Position numbers and translations under genes: made by a program. Shown piece by piece: positions 22,223 through 33,800 of a stretch of 64,000 nt of DNA. This stretch comes from Coprinellus micaceus (lineage: Eukaryota > Basidiomycota > Agaricomycetes > Agaricales > Psathyrellaceae). The first letter of the stretch is position 1. Each line of letters starts with the position of its first letter. The stretch covers positions 434,001 to 498,000 of the forward strand of contig OX596343.1 of assembly GCA_951394405.1 (NCBI GenBank). The letters run 5' to 3'. The notes under the pieces were generated by a model, which did no database searches, had not been told where the DNA came from, and saw only the letters and a program-made list of their open reading frames with translations.

Positions 22223-23959
22223 GATACAAAAGACGAGAGGGGGGCCTTCTGGGATGGTGGGTAACCTTTCGAGAGCGAACGCCGAGTTCAAGTCCCACTG
22301 TTATCCCCAGGCTTATCCGTCCAATCGGAGACTCCAACTGAAGGTGGCACCAAGTGCGTGGGCGGTCACCCAGTGAGAAGTCTTGGTGATCTCCGTGAGT
22401 TTAGCTCCATCACAGCGAAGTTGAGTGAATCGGTTCCGCTGCGAACCGAAGTCGCAACGATTTGCATAAGTAGGTCCATAGTTACGAAGCTCGAAGCGAG
22501 CCCTCTCATGTCAAAAACAGTCCTATCGCGATGTCCACAAATCGCGTGGACCCACAGTGCTGGCGATCGAAGGCTGGACCTGGCTAGTAGAGCGACTTGG
22601 ATGGAGCCAATGGCCCGGCACCGGTTTCCCTTCTCAGGGCCGTAATCTCCAACGGAGGCCCATGAATCTCGTTCGAGCGTTTAGCGTTCAAATTGGAAGG
22701 ATTGTCGCCAGCGAGGCACTCCGGAAGCGAGCTAAACGTCCTTTCTAGTAATTCCGGGTGGCGTGGCAAATGGGAATGAGACCGAGCGCTTCCCTGAACC
22801 ACGAGCGCCTATCTCCTAAGCAACCGCTTCCGACGGTTGACCTAACTTTATCTGCTCCTGGAAACACCTCAGGCGAGTTGGGTTCGTAGCGGATGACATC
22901 CTGAGAATCGTCGAATGAGGTCGTTAGGGTATGGGGCCCGATTAATTCGCGAATGCAGTAAGCCTACGAGTCTCGCCGAGCCTGAGTGTTTGCGGGGGTG
23001 ACGCCTAGTGTCGTGCGGTGAAGCTTGCTGACCATTGCGAATATTGGTCTCATCGGCTCACGCTGGGTTCTGACTCTTGAAATTATCTAATTCAAGGCGA
23101 ACAGGTGTTCACATCATGATATTCAGCGTGTAAGCCACGAACGGGACGGTAGCACCCGGCGCTTACCCAGCGCCTATGCCAAGTGAGTGACATTCAAGTT
23201 CAAGTTCCGCGTTGTCGAATTTTGAGGCCTTGAGGGTCGGTGATATGAAAGGCACTTTGGTCCGTGTCATCTCATCACTCGAGGTTCCTGTACGTTAGTA
23301 TAAGGGTCGGTTCCCGCTTAATTTGGCATTGGCCGTATTCGCTGTCACAGGTTTCGTTGTCGCCAGCAACAGTTGCGAAGGGACGGCATTCACTCCTTGA
23401 TTTCCTAACCTTGCAGCGAATCGGGAGGGATATCCGAGTCTGCGTTGGCGAATAACGGCGGTCTATCCCAAAGGAGTCAACTGTCGACTCACGCTAGAGG
23501 GCGCATCCGCCAAACCAGACCCGTATTTCGTCAAGTTCTCGCTCGAGCAGTAGGGGAGCAGCCGATTTGCGGCCAAGTTTTGCCAATGCACCGACAGCAG
23601 TTAGCCGAGTCCCCCATGCCATGCCGCCTAGGGAGCCATTGCTTAAATACGGGGTCCAGCATCTCGTCTCCCCATATCTGAACGCCCGCTGTCCCCGGTC
23701 AGCCCCAGCGCCACGTCTTTCCCGCTCTGGTCCTTCCAACAAAAGTCACTCCGAACCGAGAGAAGGCGGCAATGCCCAAGGTCACGACCTCCAACTGGCA
23801 GCTTCCAGCGGAACCTATGCTGGCCGATGTGCCCATCCGGGTGGTCAGTACATGCTAGAAGTGCTTCTTTCAACGCCCATTTGCTCACCTGTTGGCTTCG
23901 ACGCAACCGCAGAGTGCAAGACCTCCCCGCTTCCCCTCTGGCCGCCACCGAAGGAATGA
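22223..23959. other. Intergenic region between divergent cargo genes
   Basis: No gene is supported. It probably holds the promoters of the DUF6698-type gene (leftward) and the coiled-coil gene (rightward). Scattered short frames lack motifs. Confidence 0.3.
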
Positions 23960-25029
23960 GTGGGTGGCGACGTCGTATGTGCCCCCTTTCAGCAGTATGT
24001 CCACACTCTCTCGGCTCGTCCTCAGGCTTGTCATGCTTACTCACCCTGCAACCGCTCTGTGTCTCCAGCACCGACCGAAGCCTTCAACTGGGGATACGCC
24101 CAGGGCCAAGTTGAAGACGTAACAATGGGACCCCCTCCCGCCGAGATCGCCACAAAGACAGAACAAGAGAGCCAGGCAACGCCAGTGAGCGGCAGCCTCT
24201 TGAGCCAGCATCCCAGTGGTAAGTTTGTTTTCCTGAGTAGCTGCCAGAGTATGTCTTGAATAAATTTCCCAAGGAGGACCAATTCAAGCTATCGAGAAGC
24301 ACGCCAATGTTGAGGGGGTACCCATCCAACTTCATCCCGTGGTTCAGGCTACTAGAATCCAAGTGGATCCTACAGCCTACAGCACTGTCGGTTTGGAAAC
24401 ACAGGGATTCCCGGTCTCCCAAGTGCGCTTCGAAGGCCCAAACGGTGCGTTTGATACATAGCTTCCAGTAGCAGGGGTTCACGAGAGTTTCTGACTTGCT
24501 CTTTATCTTGTGCGGGGCAGGCGTTAGCGGTGTGGCCATCCCCAGGCGCGAGACCGACCGTGCTCTCAGCGCAAGTCAACCCACGGACGACGCTGAGGAC
24601 CATCGCAGGGCGAATAGGCGTACCGCGCCAACATCCATAGAGAGGGCCATGGGGGAGGCCGAAGATAGGTTCAGAATGGAAGTCGCCGTCCAGACCATTG
24701 ATTCCCTCAACGTGCGCATCCACAAGCTCGAGAAGCTTGAGCAGCGACTCAGGAAGCAGGTGAGGGAGGAGAGGGATTCCATGAGGAACTCGAAAGCCGA
24801 AGCGGAGGGTGCGTTGAACTTGTTGGTGCTGGCTGAGGAAAAGATTTGTGAGATCGAGGCGATGATGGCGATTTTGAAGCAGGATGTTGATCGTTACCGT
24901 GGGTGGTGGCTAACCGAATATTACTCCCTCAAGGCCCTGCTTGCAATGCTTCCCCGTGACCGGAGGGAGGGAGCCTACCACATCGCCGAGTCAGCTCACG
25001 CTCGCTTTGCGACGTTTTCTAAAGCCTGA
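23960..25029 (+). CDS. Coiled-coil accessory protein of basidiomycete transposons (5' end unresolved)
   Basis: At least three exons are clear: about 24060-24221 (PTEAFNWGYAQGQVEDVTMG); about 24274-24444 (GPIQAIEKHANVEGVP, then VDPTAYSTVGLETQGFPVSQ); and about 24521-25029 (GVSGVAIPRRETDR onward). Introns are GTAAGT...CCAAG and GTGCGT...GGGCAG. The last exon is a coiled coil (KLEKLEQRLRKQVREERDSM, AEEKICEIEAMMAILKQDV), then RYRGWWLTEYYSLKALLAML and a short tail. The RYRGWWLTE..SL.A.LAL pattern is one I associate with small proteins encoded near Agaricomycete DNA transposons. A structural or oligomerising role is inference. I could not find a convincing first ATG, which may lie in an upstream exon. 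Confidence 0.55.
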
Positions 25030-25410
25030 TGTCTCCATAAAAATACAATTTAGAGTTTCGAATCATTATGCGTTATGGCCTCACTTACTAGACCCCAGAA
25101 CTTCGACACTTGACATATCAAGCCCCTCCACTTTCAACAGCTATGAATCATTCCAGGTGGAGATGAATAGCTTGCGTCTAAAGGGCTCTCTTCGGTGGTT
25201 CGCCTCTCGGAGGTACCTCAAGCAGGATATACAACAACGGCGTAGTAATGGACGCTATGAAAGCGTCGGGTGTACAAATGAGTGTAATGCGAAGGGGTAT
25301 ATGATACAAGGCGATATACAAGCGAAAGATTGACGAAGGTCTTGTTCAGTGAGCCGCCACTTGACGAAAGCCTAAGGTCACACGCGGTTTGCTCCGGCGG
25401 ACATGGGCAT

Positions 25411-25550
25411 CGGTGGAGGCCATGCATGCGGTGTCAAGGGCCGCAGGGGTATCGGTGGAGACCGTGCGTGGGGTGTCAAGGGGCGCAGGGGTATCGGTGG
25501 AGACCATGCATGCGGTGTCAAGGGGCGCAGGGGTACCGGTAGAAGTGGGG
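25411..25550. repeat. 42-bp minisatellite, three units plus a partial one
   Basis: Units start at 25411, 25453, 25495 and (partial) 25537. Each contains CGGTGGAGACC and GTCAAGGGGCGCAGGGGTA with few changes. On the minus strand it can encode the 14-residue repeat STDTPAPLDTACMV, suggesting it lies in the C-terminal part of the adjacent minus-strand gene. Confidence 0.85.
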
Positions 25551-25572
25551 GGGTCAGCGGGCGCCTCGAAAT

Positions 25573-26232
25573 CTAGAAGGGGTCGTATTGGCTAGGGGTG
25601 AACATGGAAATCGGGTAGTACGTACCGGTAAATTCGGTATCCCAGACCCAGATGGCAATGAACAGGTCGAAAAGCAAACAAGCCTCCCTGGTAAGGCGAC
25701 CAGTGCCATAGTTATACCATACGACGTCGATCTTATGAGCAGCACCAACAAATGCGCCCAACTTCTCCTCGTTACAGGGGTCCATGTCGGATTGCCGTCG
25801 AGCGTATTCGTAGTCTCGAATTATGTTGATTACTTTCTCAAATATCAGTTGGGAGGGATCTGGGAGTGCGTCATGAATGGGCGGCGAGGATGGCGAGGAG
25901 GGGAAAGGGTAAACAGCTGGCCCGTTAATCCTTCGCGTGCATCGAGGAGAATCCCTTGCTGTTGGGTATGGGGGGGATCTGGGTGTGTTATGAGCACCAT
26001 AGCGGCCTTCTCGACCACAATTGAACCAAAATCCTACATCTCGAAGTCGCAGTCCCGGATTACGGATGTAACTAGCTGCATCTCTAAGTTCAGTCTGACT
26101 TGCGATATCAAAGAGCGTGGAGTTGGGAGATGCCCAGAGACAGAGAGAGGGTGAATGAGGAAGTACGAAGAGGGGTGATGTGGGTCTCGCCGCCACGTCG
26201 TTCGGTTTGTTTATCGAAAATAGTGCATGCAC
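25573..26232 (-). CDS. Unrecognised minus-strand gene or exon
   Basis: The open segment contains protein-like stretches: SQLIFEKVINIIRDYEYARR, KLGAFVGAAHKIDVVWYNYG and RLTREACLLFDLFIAIWVWD. No ATG stands at its upstream end, so it is probably an internal or terminal exon of a spliced gene. A downstream exon may include the 42-bp repeats at 25411-25550. I recognise no family. The hydrophobic ACLLFDLFIAIWVW could be a buried helix or a membrane segment. Confidence 0.4.
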   Translation of the reverse strand: MHALFSINKPNDVAARPTSPLFVLPHSPSLCLWASPNSTLFDIASQTELRDAASYIRNPGLRLRDVGFWFNCGREGRYGAHNTPRSPPYPTARDSPRCTRRINGPAVYPFPSSPSSPPIHDALPDPSQLIFEKVINIIRDYEYARRQSDMDPCNEEKLGAFVGAAHKIDVVWYNYGTGRLTREACLLFDLFIAIWVWDTEFTGTYYPISMFTPSQYDPF

Positions 26233-27953
26233 TGCTCTTACCTCCTCCCTATTTACGAAGGTCAGAGTATGGTGTGCGTCACATTCGTCACATACTTAGT
26301 CCGAGGCACTGCCGGGCGGCCACTGCTGTCTGGGTTTAAATCATACACAACGTTCATAACAGCACACCCTTGGCACTCAGGCAATTACTTTACGAGCAGA
26401 TATCCGCCGGGCCCCTGAATAAGTTCCTCCTTTCTAGAGGCCTCCGCTTTCTGGCCTAGAATGCGGCGGCCGCGTCTCTGAGTACCATAGAGGAATGTCC
26501 ATCAGGGCTAAGTAGTTTGGGCCATGGTCAGGCCTTCGGCCTGGGCACGATCCATGACCGCATGATGCGATGGTCGCTCAGCACGACCATCGCACAATTC
26601 CCAGGCCGTTGCCTCCATCCAAAGTGCTCCTGGGCTTGTTCACCACTTGGAGGTGAGTGGAAAAATCCATAGCCTTAAAGGTGTCGGTAGGGACGATGCC
26701 TGCCTCCCCCACCTTAGAGTGAGCCGTGATGCCTAGGCTTCTATCTGGGTTACTGGGAACTGCGCTCTATGATTAGCACAGACACGAGGCTCATCTCCGC
26801 TGAACGCCGTGCAATCATGTTTGTCTGGTCGGACCTTCCAGCAGTGACCCCTTAAAACCCATTCCCTTACGGTAGCAGGCACTTCCCTTCGTGGGCCAAT
26901 CGGCAAAGCGAGCGATGGGGCACCTGGACCCCTGTGAGTACTTACTAAGTACGTAGGTGCCGAAGTCTGGATGGGAAGCTCAGAACAATACGGTTACGTT
27001 GGACCTCCCGGCGAACGTCGCAAGCCAAGATGTTCTCCTCGCTGAACCCCGTCGGAGGTTGATGAGCGTTTGGATCGAATGACATTTGCACGATGCCTCG
27101 GTGATCGGGAGTACATGTCGATGGGGATCCAAATCTACTCAGTTGAAACGCGAGTCTCCAGGATGGTATGATTGAGCGTGCATTTAAGCCGTGACTTCTA
27201 GGTAATTGAAAGTGGGCCTCAAAGTTCGCCATGGTTGTTAGTACCTCACCATCGTGTTTATGTGATTGAGGCAAAAGGAAGGGTTACGTTTCTCAACCAT
27301 CGATAGCGGTGTGCTGCAGCGGGAGAACGTCGACTGCTCCAAGTCTGAACATTGAACCTGCCCAAAGATATCGGTGTCCTGTCATTTAATATGAACCGGT
27401 CAGCCCCTAGAAGCTTTGTGAAAGGGCGTCCCTTTGGCATTTCCATCTACAGTTTTAGGGACCACTGTTCCGAGTGTGTGGCCAGTGTGCTGAACCCACG
27501 GTAGCGCAGCCGTGTCTACCTTTCTCGCTCAAGATTCATCCATGCATCACACTCGAGGCGGCTTCATCTGGGAACGGTACGAAAGGAAGCCAATTTAAGA
27601 TATCTTTCACCGTATATTAGATAACACGACGCACGAAAGACTGGACCAGTTGGTCCTTCTTTAGAAAAGCACCCAGGGCGATGCTTGGAACCAAATTCCC
27701 GCCGATAGTGTCCAGTTCATGAGGAGAGTGCTGCGATTAGAAGTGATGATCTAAAAAATAGACCATCGGTAGGGGCTAGACAGTAAGGGAAAATAAGGCC
27801 CTTCACATTCTTCTGAAGCACGGTAGGAAGCACGGTAGGATCATGACTGCTCCTCGCGTTTGACGCGGGGTTCCGGAGTATATAACAGACGAGGTACTCC
27901 AACCCTCTTGTGCGGTCAACTGATCGCCCTCCTTCTAAGCCACCAGCATTAGC
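26233..27953. other. Mostly non-coding; one weak minus-strand coding remnant
   Basis: About 26945-27274 on the minus strand reads as a plausible protein fragment (ANFEAHFQLPRSHGLNARS, MSFDPNAHQPPTGFSEENIL), but nothing upstream or downstream completes it. The rest shows no gene. Two perfect palindromic structures lie at 26529-26543 and 26566-26594. Confidence 0.35.
26566..26594. repeat. Perfect 11-bp stem, 7-nt loop inverted repeat
   Basis: TGCGATGGTCG, loop CTCAGCA, then CGACCATCGCA. A second short palindrome, CAGGCCTTCGGCCTG, lies at 26529-26543, 22 bp before. There is no T-run, so a bacterial-type terminator is not implied. Confidence 0.7.
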
Positions 27954-30809
27954 ATGGATCCGTCTCAAAGGCGTCTCGCACGCCCACCTGCCCTCGGGGC
28001 TTGCTCGAGCTTTGGGGACGCTGGCGACAGTGTTTCTCCGCTTAGCGCCCAGCGGGGTCAGGCGAGGGTGATCCCTGTGATGGCCGCACCGACTGCTCGC
28101 ATTGGTTCTCAGCGGCGACCCCGAGGTCGTCGTAGTAATGATCCGGACACGATCGCGTGGGAGAGTCAATCGGAGTCTCCATACGGTGGCATCGACGACA
28201 CGGAGCCAGAACAACCGTCTTCGCAAGTTGCTACTACCAATTTAGTGAGTGCAGTCCGGCGTTGGGCTTTGGGCTTTCCCTTGCTGATGAATACGGTTCA
28301 AACATCAGTCGTACGCCACGACCTCTCTAGCGCCGGCGTCGCGCTCACCCGCCGCCCGCCTAGAAGGCGTAGCCGAGGCGCCAGTCGTACAATCTTGTGC
28401 TATTCCTCCCCAGGATTGCATTGAACATGAAGGAGACCCGCCGGGTTTAGAAGAAGACCTAGAATCGGATGCGGCTAGCGGGAGGAGCGTTTTGCGAGCT
28501 GTCGTTGTGAAGAATATGATAGACGTGTGCGTTCACAGTCCCTTTCACACCTCTCCTTCGTGGCTGTACTAATCGATACCTTTTGCAGACTCCCAGCCCC
28601 CAGCGCAGACCCCTCGCACTTTTATCAAGGAGTCCTCGTCTCCCGAACCGACTCTTCCGGCGAATCTGGTGCCATCCCTGCGTCTGTCTCTGCTGTGGCT
28701 CAGCTGCCCTCGCCATCCGTCGTGCCCAGGGCCTCCCAATCCAATGTGTCCCAAGCCCGGGCACCACCCACGTCCCAAGCCCGAGCACCACCCACGTCCC
28801 AAGCCCGAGCACCACCCACGTCCCAAGCCCGAGCACCACCCACGTCCCAAGCCCGGGCACCACCCGCGTCCGAAGACTCGTCGAAACCCCCCGCTCGGAA
28901 CTCTCTCCCGTATCTGAAAGATCCTAGCCCTGAAAGGGGATCAGACCCCGCCCTGACTCCTGCTCCGCCGACTCCTGCCTCTTCACAAGTGACCAGTGCT
29001 CATCGGGATCGGTCACCCACCTCGACCTTACACGGAGCCCTCGCGCCGTTGGGTACCCCGCGGTATTTTGATGGCAGCATTGATAGATTCCCAAACTTGG
29101 ATGCTACGCATATCCCCGCGTCCGTTGGGTACCCCTCCCTATTGAAAGTCACTCTGCGTGGTCACCATGGGGCCACCTGGAGGCAGCATGTTGTCCTCCC
29201 TGATGGTGTGCCCGATTGTGGTTCGGCAACCCAACCACGGGGACAGGGGCCACCTGTCTCCCAGCAAGCTTCTCCGAGCGGCTCGTCTCCGGGCGGCTCA
29301 TCTCCGGGCGGCTCGTCTCCGTTACGCCGACTCGTCCTTCCGGCGAAGCTCTCGGAAACCCCCCCTCGCTCGCCGTCGTCGCCTTCACTAGGGGTGCCTC
29401 CCGCACATGGTGCCGTCAACACAAACACGTATTCGGTCTGTCAGCAGCCGAGTACCCCCGGCGGTCAGTCGCCTACGCCGCCCAATAGGGTGGTGCACCC
29501 ACCCTCACCCTTGACTATTCCAATCCCCCAACTTCCACCTTTAACCTTGTTACCCTCGATTACCACAGAGTCGCTGTCGCCGTCAATCCACCCCGCCACT
29601 TTCTCGCCGGGTCCCAGTTCGTACACAGCTAGCCCCGATACCCAGACACCGTCGTCTTCACGACCCCTGCTTCACCCACGCCCCCCATATGCATCTGCAC
29701 CCACACCTTCCCCGTCGTCGTCGTCGTCGAGCTTCGCCCCGACGGGAAGTTCTTCTCGACGTATCGGCGACCGAAGCGAGTGGGTTGCGACTCCTGTTGA
29801 GGCACAGTGCAGTGAGTATTTGGATCAAATTGAGCGAGGCGAATTGTCCAGGGAAGATGGGCTTGCTTCCATCAACTACGCACTCTCTACCTCCAACAAC
29901 GGCAAGCGCTCCTCTACTTCCGTCCAGGAAGTGCTGGGTTTCTACCGCGGCGCCCTTGGCGATGATACGACTACCTCACAATTAAACCATCCCTCATTCA
30001 CCAATGTTACCCTTGACACATCCCGTGAGCCTTCCCCAGATGCCACCACACAGCCCTCGCACACCCACCCACCGACTCCCATCGATGCCCGCTCTCGACC
30101 ACATTCCATCGATGCCGAGTCCATCAAGGAGAACTTCGCAATTATCCGGGACCAGTATGGCCGCACAGTTGCTGGGAAGCTGGGCCCATGTCGGTCTGCG
30201 CTCAGGCGCCGGGTATTGAGGAGAGGTTGTGCCGGAGACGGAGATGATAAGTTGGTGACTCGTTATGCTATCGTCTGTGTTGAAGGAGACCACTACCCCG
30301 GTGGGAAAAAGGTTTGCTCCTTCGTTGAGCATTATTTCAAGAACGAGACGCAATTAGAGGGTTCAAATGTAGAAGAGGTCGAGGAGCAGGCGGCGGCTCG
30401 TCAGCAACATGAGGTTGCGCAGGTGCTCTCGGCCCTGGATGTATTGGAGGGTGCGATGAGGGGACGAATGGCTCAGCTGGAAGCGATGGAGGAGATGTGG
30501 CACCGCCGTATGGCCTTATTGGAGGAGACAGAGACGATGTGGCACCGTCGTTTGGCCCTGCTCGAACGGGCGGAGGCATCCACATCGACTATCCATACCT
30601 CGGTCTCTGGTCCAGGCGGGGAAGTTGGTCAGGAGTCTCATGGAAGTGGGGATGGGGAGATTGGAGTTGCCGGGGCATCCGATGCTGCAGTCCGCGAGAC
30701 GGAGCAGGGGACCGTTGGAGAGAGCGCCTATGATCTGGCGGCGCAGGTGAATCAAACCCCACAGGGTGCGGCGGGCGATGGAGTCGAAGAAGAAGAGGCG
30801 AAGGCTTAG
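27954..30809 (+). CDS. Large repeat-rich cargo protein with a C-terminal coiled coil, multi-exon
   Basis: The start is ATG 27954 (MDPSQRRLARPPALGACSSF). A first intron begins near 28242 (TTAGTGAGTG). A middle exon (LEEDLESDAASGRSVLRAVV) ends near 28527 with GTGTGCG...TTTTGCAG. The last long exon runs to the stop at 30809. It holds five SQARAPPT repeats, a long Pro/Ser-rich region with a triple GSSPG run, then a globular part (SEYLDQIERGELSREDGLAS, VQEVLGFYRGALGDD, ESIKENFAIIRDQYGRTVAG, KVCSFVEHYFKNE). A coiled coil follows, with a doubled MEEMWHRRMALLEE/TETMWHRRLALLER unit. I do not recognise the family. The frame used across the repeat block is my choice; a 24-bp unit keeps all three frames open. 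It is possibly an element-encoded structural or DNA-binding protein, which is inference only. Confidence 0.5.
28749..28868 (+). repeat. 24-bp minisatellite, five tandem units
   Basis: Five copies of TCCCAAGCCCGAGCACCACC plus CACG start at 28749, 28773, 28797, 28821 and 28845. They encode SQARAPPT in the frame of the surrounding gene. Confidence 0.9.
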
Positions 30810-30899
30810 TCCTCGCTTAGAGACGAGCCCTTATCATCAATTCTCGGCCAATACCATGTCTCATCTCATCTAGTTTCGTCTATTCATGCATGTACCATA

Positions 30900-33800
30900 G
30901 TTCTATTATTTCTGGTTTCAATGAATTCCTTGTTCTATTTTATCGGCACGCTCAGACATTCAAGCTCTGTAACGGCTCAACCCGCCTGGCGGGGCGTCGG
31001 GAAATGTGTGAGATCCAACACCGGCCCGGGGGGCCGTGACTCTGACAATAGCCTCCGTGCCAGCACTCCGCTTGTTCAAGACGACGACGAGACCACCACG
31101 TCGACGGGTACCCGCTGTAGACGAGTGACGCGTAAGCCTAAAGTTCTGTGCAGAGGGGTGTCGAGGTACTAATATATATTCAGATCAGCAGAATGGACCC
31201 CGTTGTACGCTGTCGGTATCGCCAGTAGTGGGAGGAAGGGTCGATACGTCAGCATACAGAGAAGTAAGAAGTAGGTGAGCTGTTCCTACCGCTTGGTCTG
31301 AGGTTGTACATTGACTTTGAAACGGACTATGTGCCCCAAGGGCGAGAAACCAACATAGCCGAGGGAGCTCGGTTCGCTTCGTCTCCTCTGGATCCATACG
31401 CTAACGTCAGTCTCTGACCTCAAATATGTCGCAGACGTCAAACGCTATGCATATGCAGTGCGCCTTCGCGAAGGCTCTGTGTGGGTTGTCCCAATCTCGA
31501 CCTTGTAGGTCCTCTAGCCCGAAACCAAGCCGGAAAGGTGCCACCAACGCCAAGGTCTGCATCGGCACCTACGATGCAATGGAGACTACCATCCCCTCCA
31601 ACCCCCGTCCTTGCGTGCAAGAACCGTCAGTCGTGGTCGGCCCTGACCATTTCTACGTGGAGGGATGTGGTTGACGCCAGGGCAGTTGTCAGCAGTGCGA
31701 GCACTGGGAACAAAGTTTGTCAACGCCTCTCTATCCGGCCCCAAACCGACCTCATCCCTCTATCGACCGACTTGCCTTGGAAGCTACTGAACGTGATCGT
31801 CGAGTGCTGCCGTGGGTCGCAAAATATGGTATAGGTGAGTAAACCGTGTATGGTTAGCGCAGATGTAATGATGATGTTCCTCTGTTTGTAGGGCGTAGCC
31901 TCGCCCGTTTTGCCCTGCTCCCAGTCCGTCTCTGCGCTCCCCCAACTCATATTCACTCGCCCTGTATCCGCGACACGGTTGTTGCACCATTCCGGTTCGT
32001 ACCAGCCTCTCCCCGAACTCCATCTTTCAAGCCAACTTCCCTACCTCAGGCTCATTGCCAATGTTGGGGGGTTTCTGGCGCACCCTCACAACCGTGGTGG
32101 GTTTACTGACCTTGCATCCCCTAGATCCCACTTTCTCCGCCAGCAGAAACGGTGCGTGTAGCGCGACAATCTTCTTTTTTTATGCTTCCACATGTACTTT
32201 GTCCTCCCTCGAACGAGCAATGACTCCCATGTTGTCGTCATTTGTCATGTGGACGCGAGTAGTTCCACCCTATGGGACTTCACCTCGACTCCTTTCTTTC
32301 TTAAACCCTTCATACACTCTGGTACTCTTCGCTCTCTTCCTTTTCATTGATTTATTACCCAACGTTTTGCCTTCTGTTACGTGGTTTCGCATACATCTCG
32401 CATACATCGCGAAGCCTTCATTACTTATGTTCGGGTCTTCCATCCTGTTGCCCACCTCAACCGTTATCCGCTTGTCTAGGGTTTCGTGTTATCGTTCGCA
32501 GGAAGCCCGGAACTGGGTAGAGCAGTTTCTTCTATTCAACACAGATGCGGTCCATGCATGCTACCTTCGCTGACTGGATACGACGACTGTCCCCCCAAAC
32601 AGTTACCATCAAGCAGTGCCGCATTCGCTCTATTCCGGCGATTTGACAGCCCGATTGTCCTGGCTCTCCACTGGTTGTCGCCCTGCGCTCCCACCACTCC
32701 CGCTGGCTGAACCAACATTGCATTCGGTTCGTCTCATTTCCAGCACTTCGTTTCTCGACACGCTGACGCTGGATCCCCCAGCATTGTTCAGGCCTGTCCG
32801 TTAGGGGCGGCTCTTCAATCATGTTCAGGGTGGTCGTCCGGATTCTAAATGTGTGCATGAGGGAGGGGCACATGAACATTCGCCGCAACTCGTTCACTTG
32901 CAATCTGGGCGCTCTTTGACATCGAATGGCCTCCGCCTTCAACCAATATACAGACCTCGTGTCCGGGTTGCATCCGTGAGTGAGGTCACACCTTTTGGTT
33001 CCTAGTTCGCATCGAGCTTAATACGACGTTTGCTCAGGTCGGTTAAACAACCACATGCGGTCAGCCATGCTTCCAGTTACGGGGATTGGTGGGAGTACAT
33101 CCCAGGCAGCACTCCCCTTACCATCGATGTGGCGCCCGATAACATGATCTTGCCTTCAGCTCTTCGCTCATGATTTGACGACCCGTTCGTATATATTGCT
33201 GTCCAGGCAGGCCCTGCTCCTTCTGTCTCCCCTTTTCGACTCCAACACGCGCCGATGTTGCAGGTATCCCCCATTAATCCGCCACCAAATGGCTTGGTAA
33301 CAAATTAGCGTCCCCACCTAGCCCCTGTCATGTAGTGCAATGCTTGATAGTCTTTAATATTTTTTATCACGCCAAATTTCTCACCTGGCGATGCCCCGAA
33401 TCGGTTCACTCGGTCTATAGCTATACTGCTTCGGATCGTGGTGTCTACGTCAAGCAGCTATGCCTACACCTGTTGCGAGATGTCAATGTCTCTACCGGCG
33501 TGGTGTCGTCCCCGCAGTGGTCAGACCGACAGCACGGTGCCCCGTCCTTGATCCCATCCACCTTCGCGTAGAAGAACACCCTGTCTGCTTCCTTATCACA
33601 GCTCTGTGACAAGAACCGCCTTGCCCCTAGAACGGCGCCTCAGGTCGTGGTCTATGCTGATCACAACCGGTACCCTGTTGACTGCTTTCTCCGAGTCAAT
33701 TTATGGTATCGTCTAGATTCCGCGTGCAGGAAACAGTTATGCGCCAGGTGAGGGACACGCCACAACTGACTCGGAACACCGCAGATCACAAGAGTTTGTC

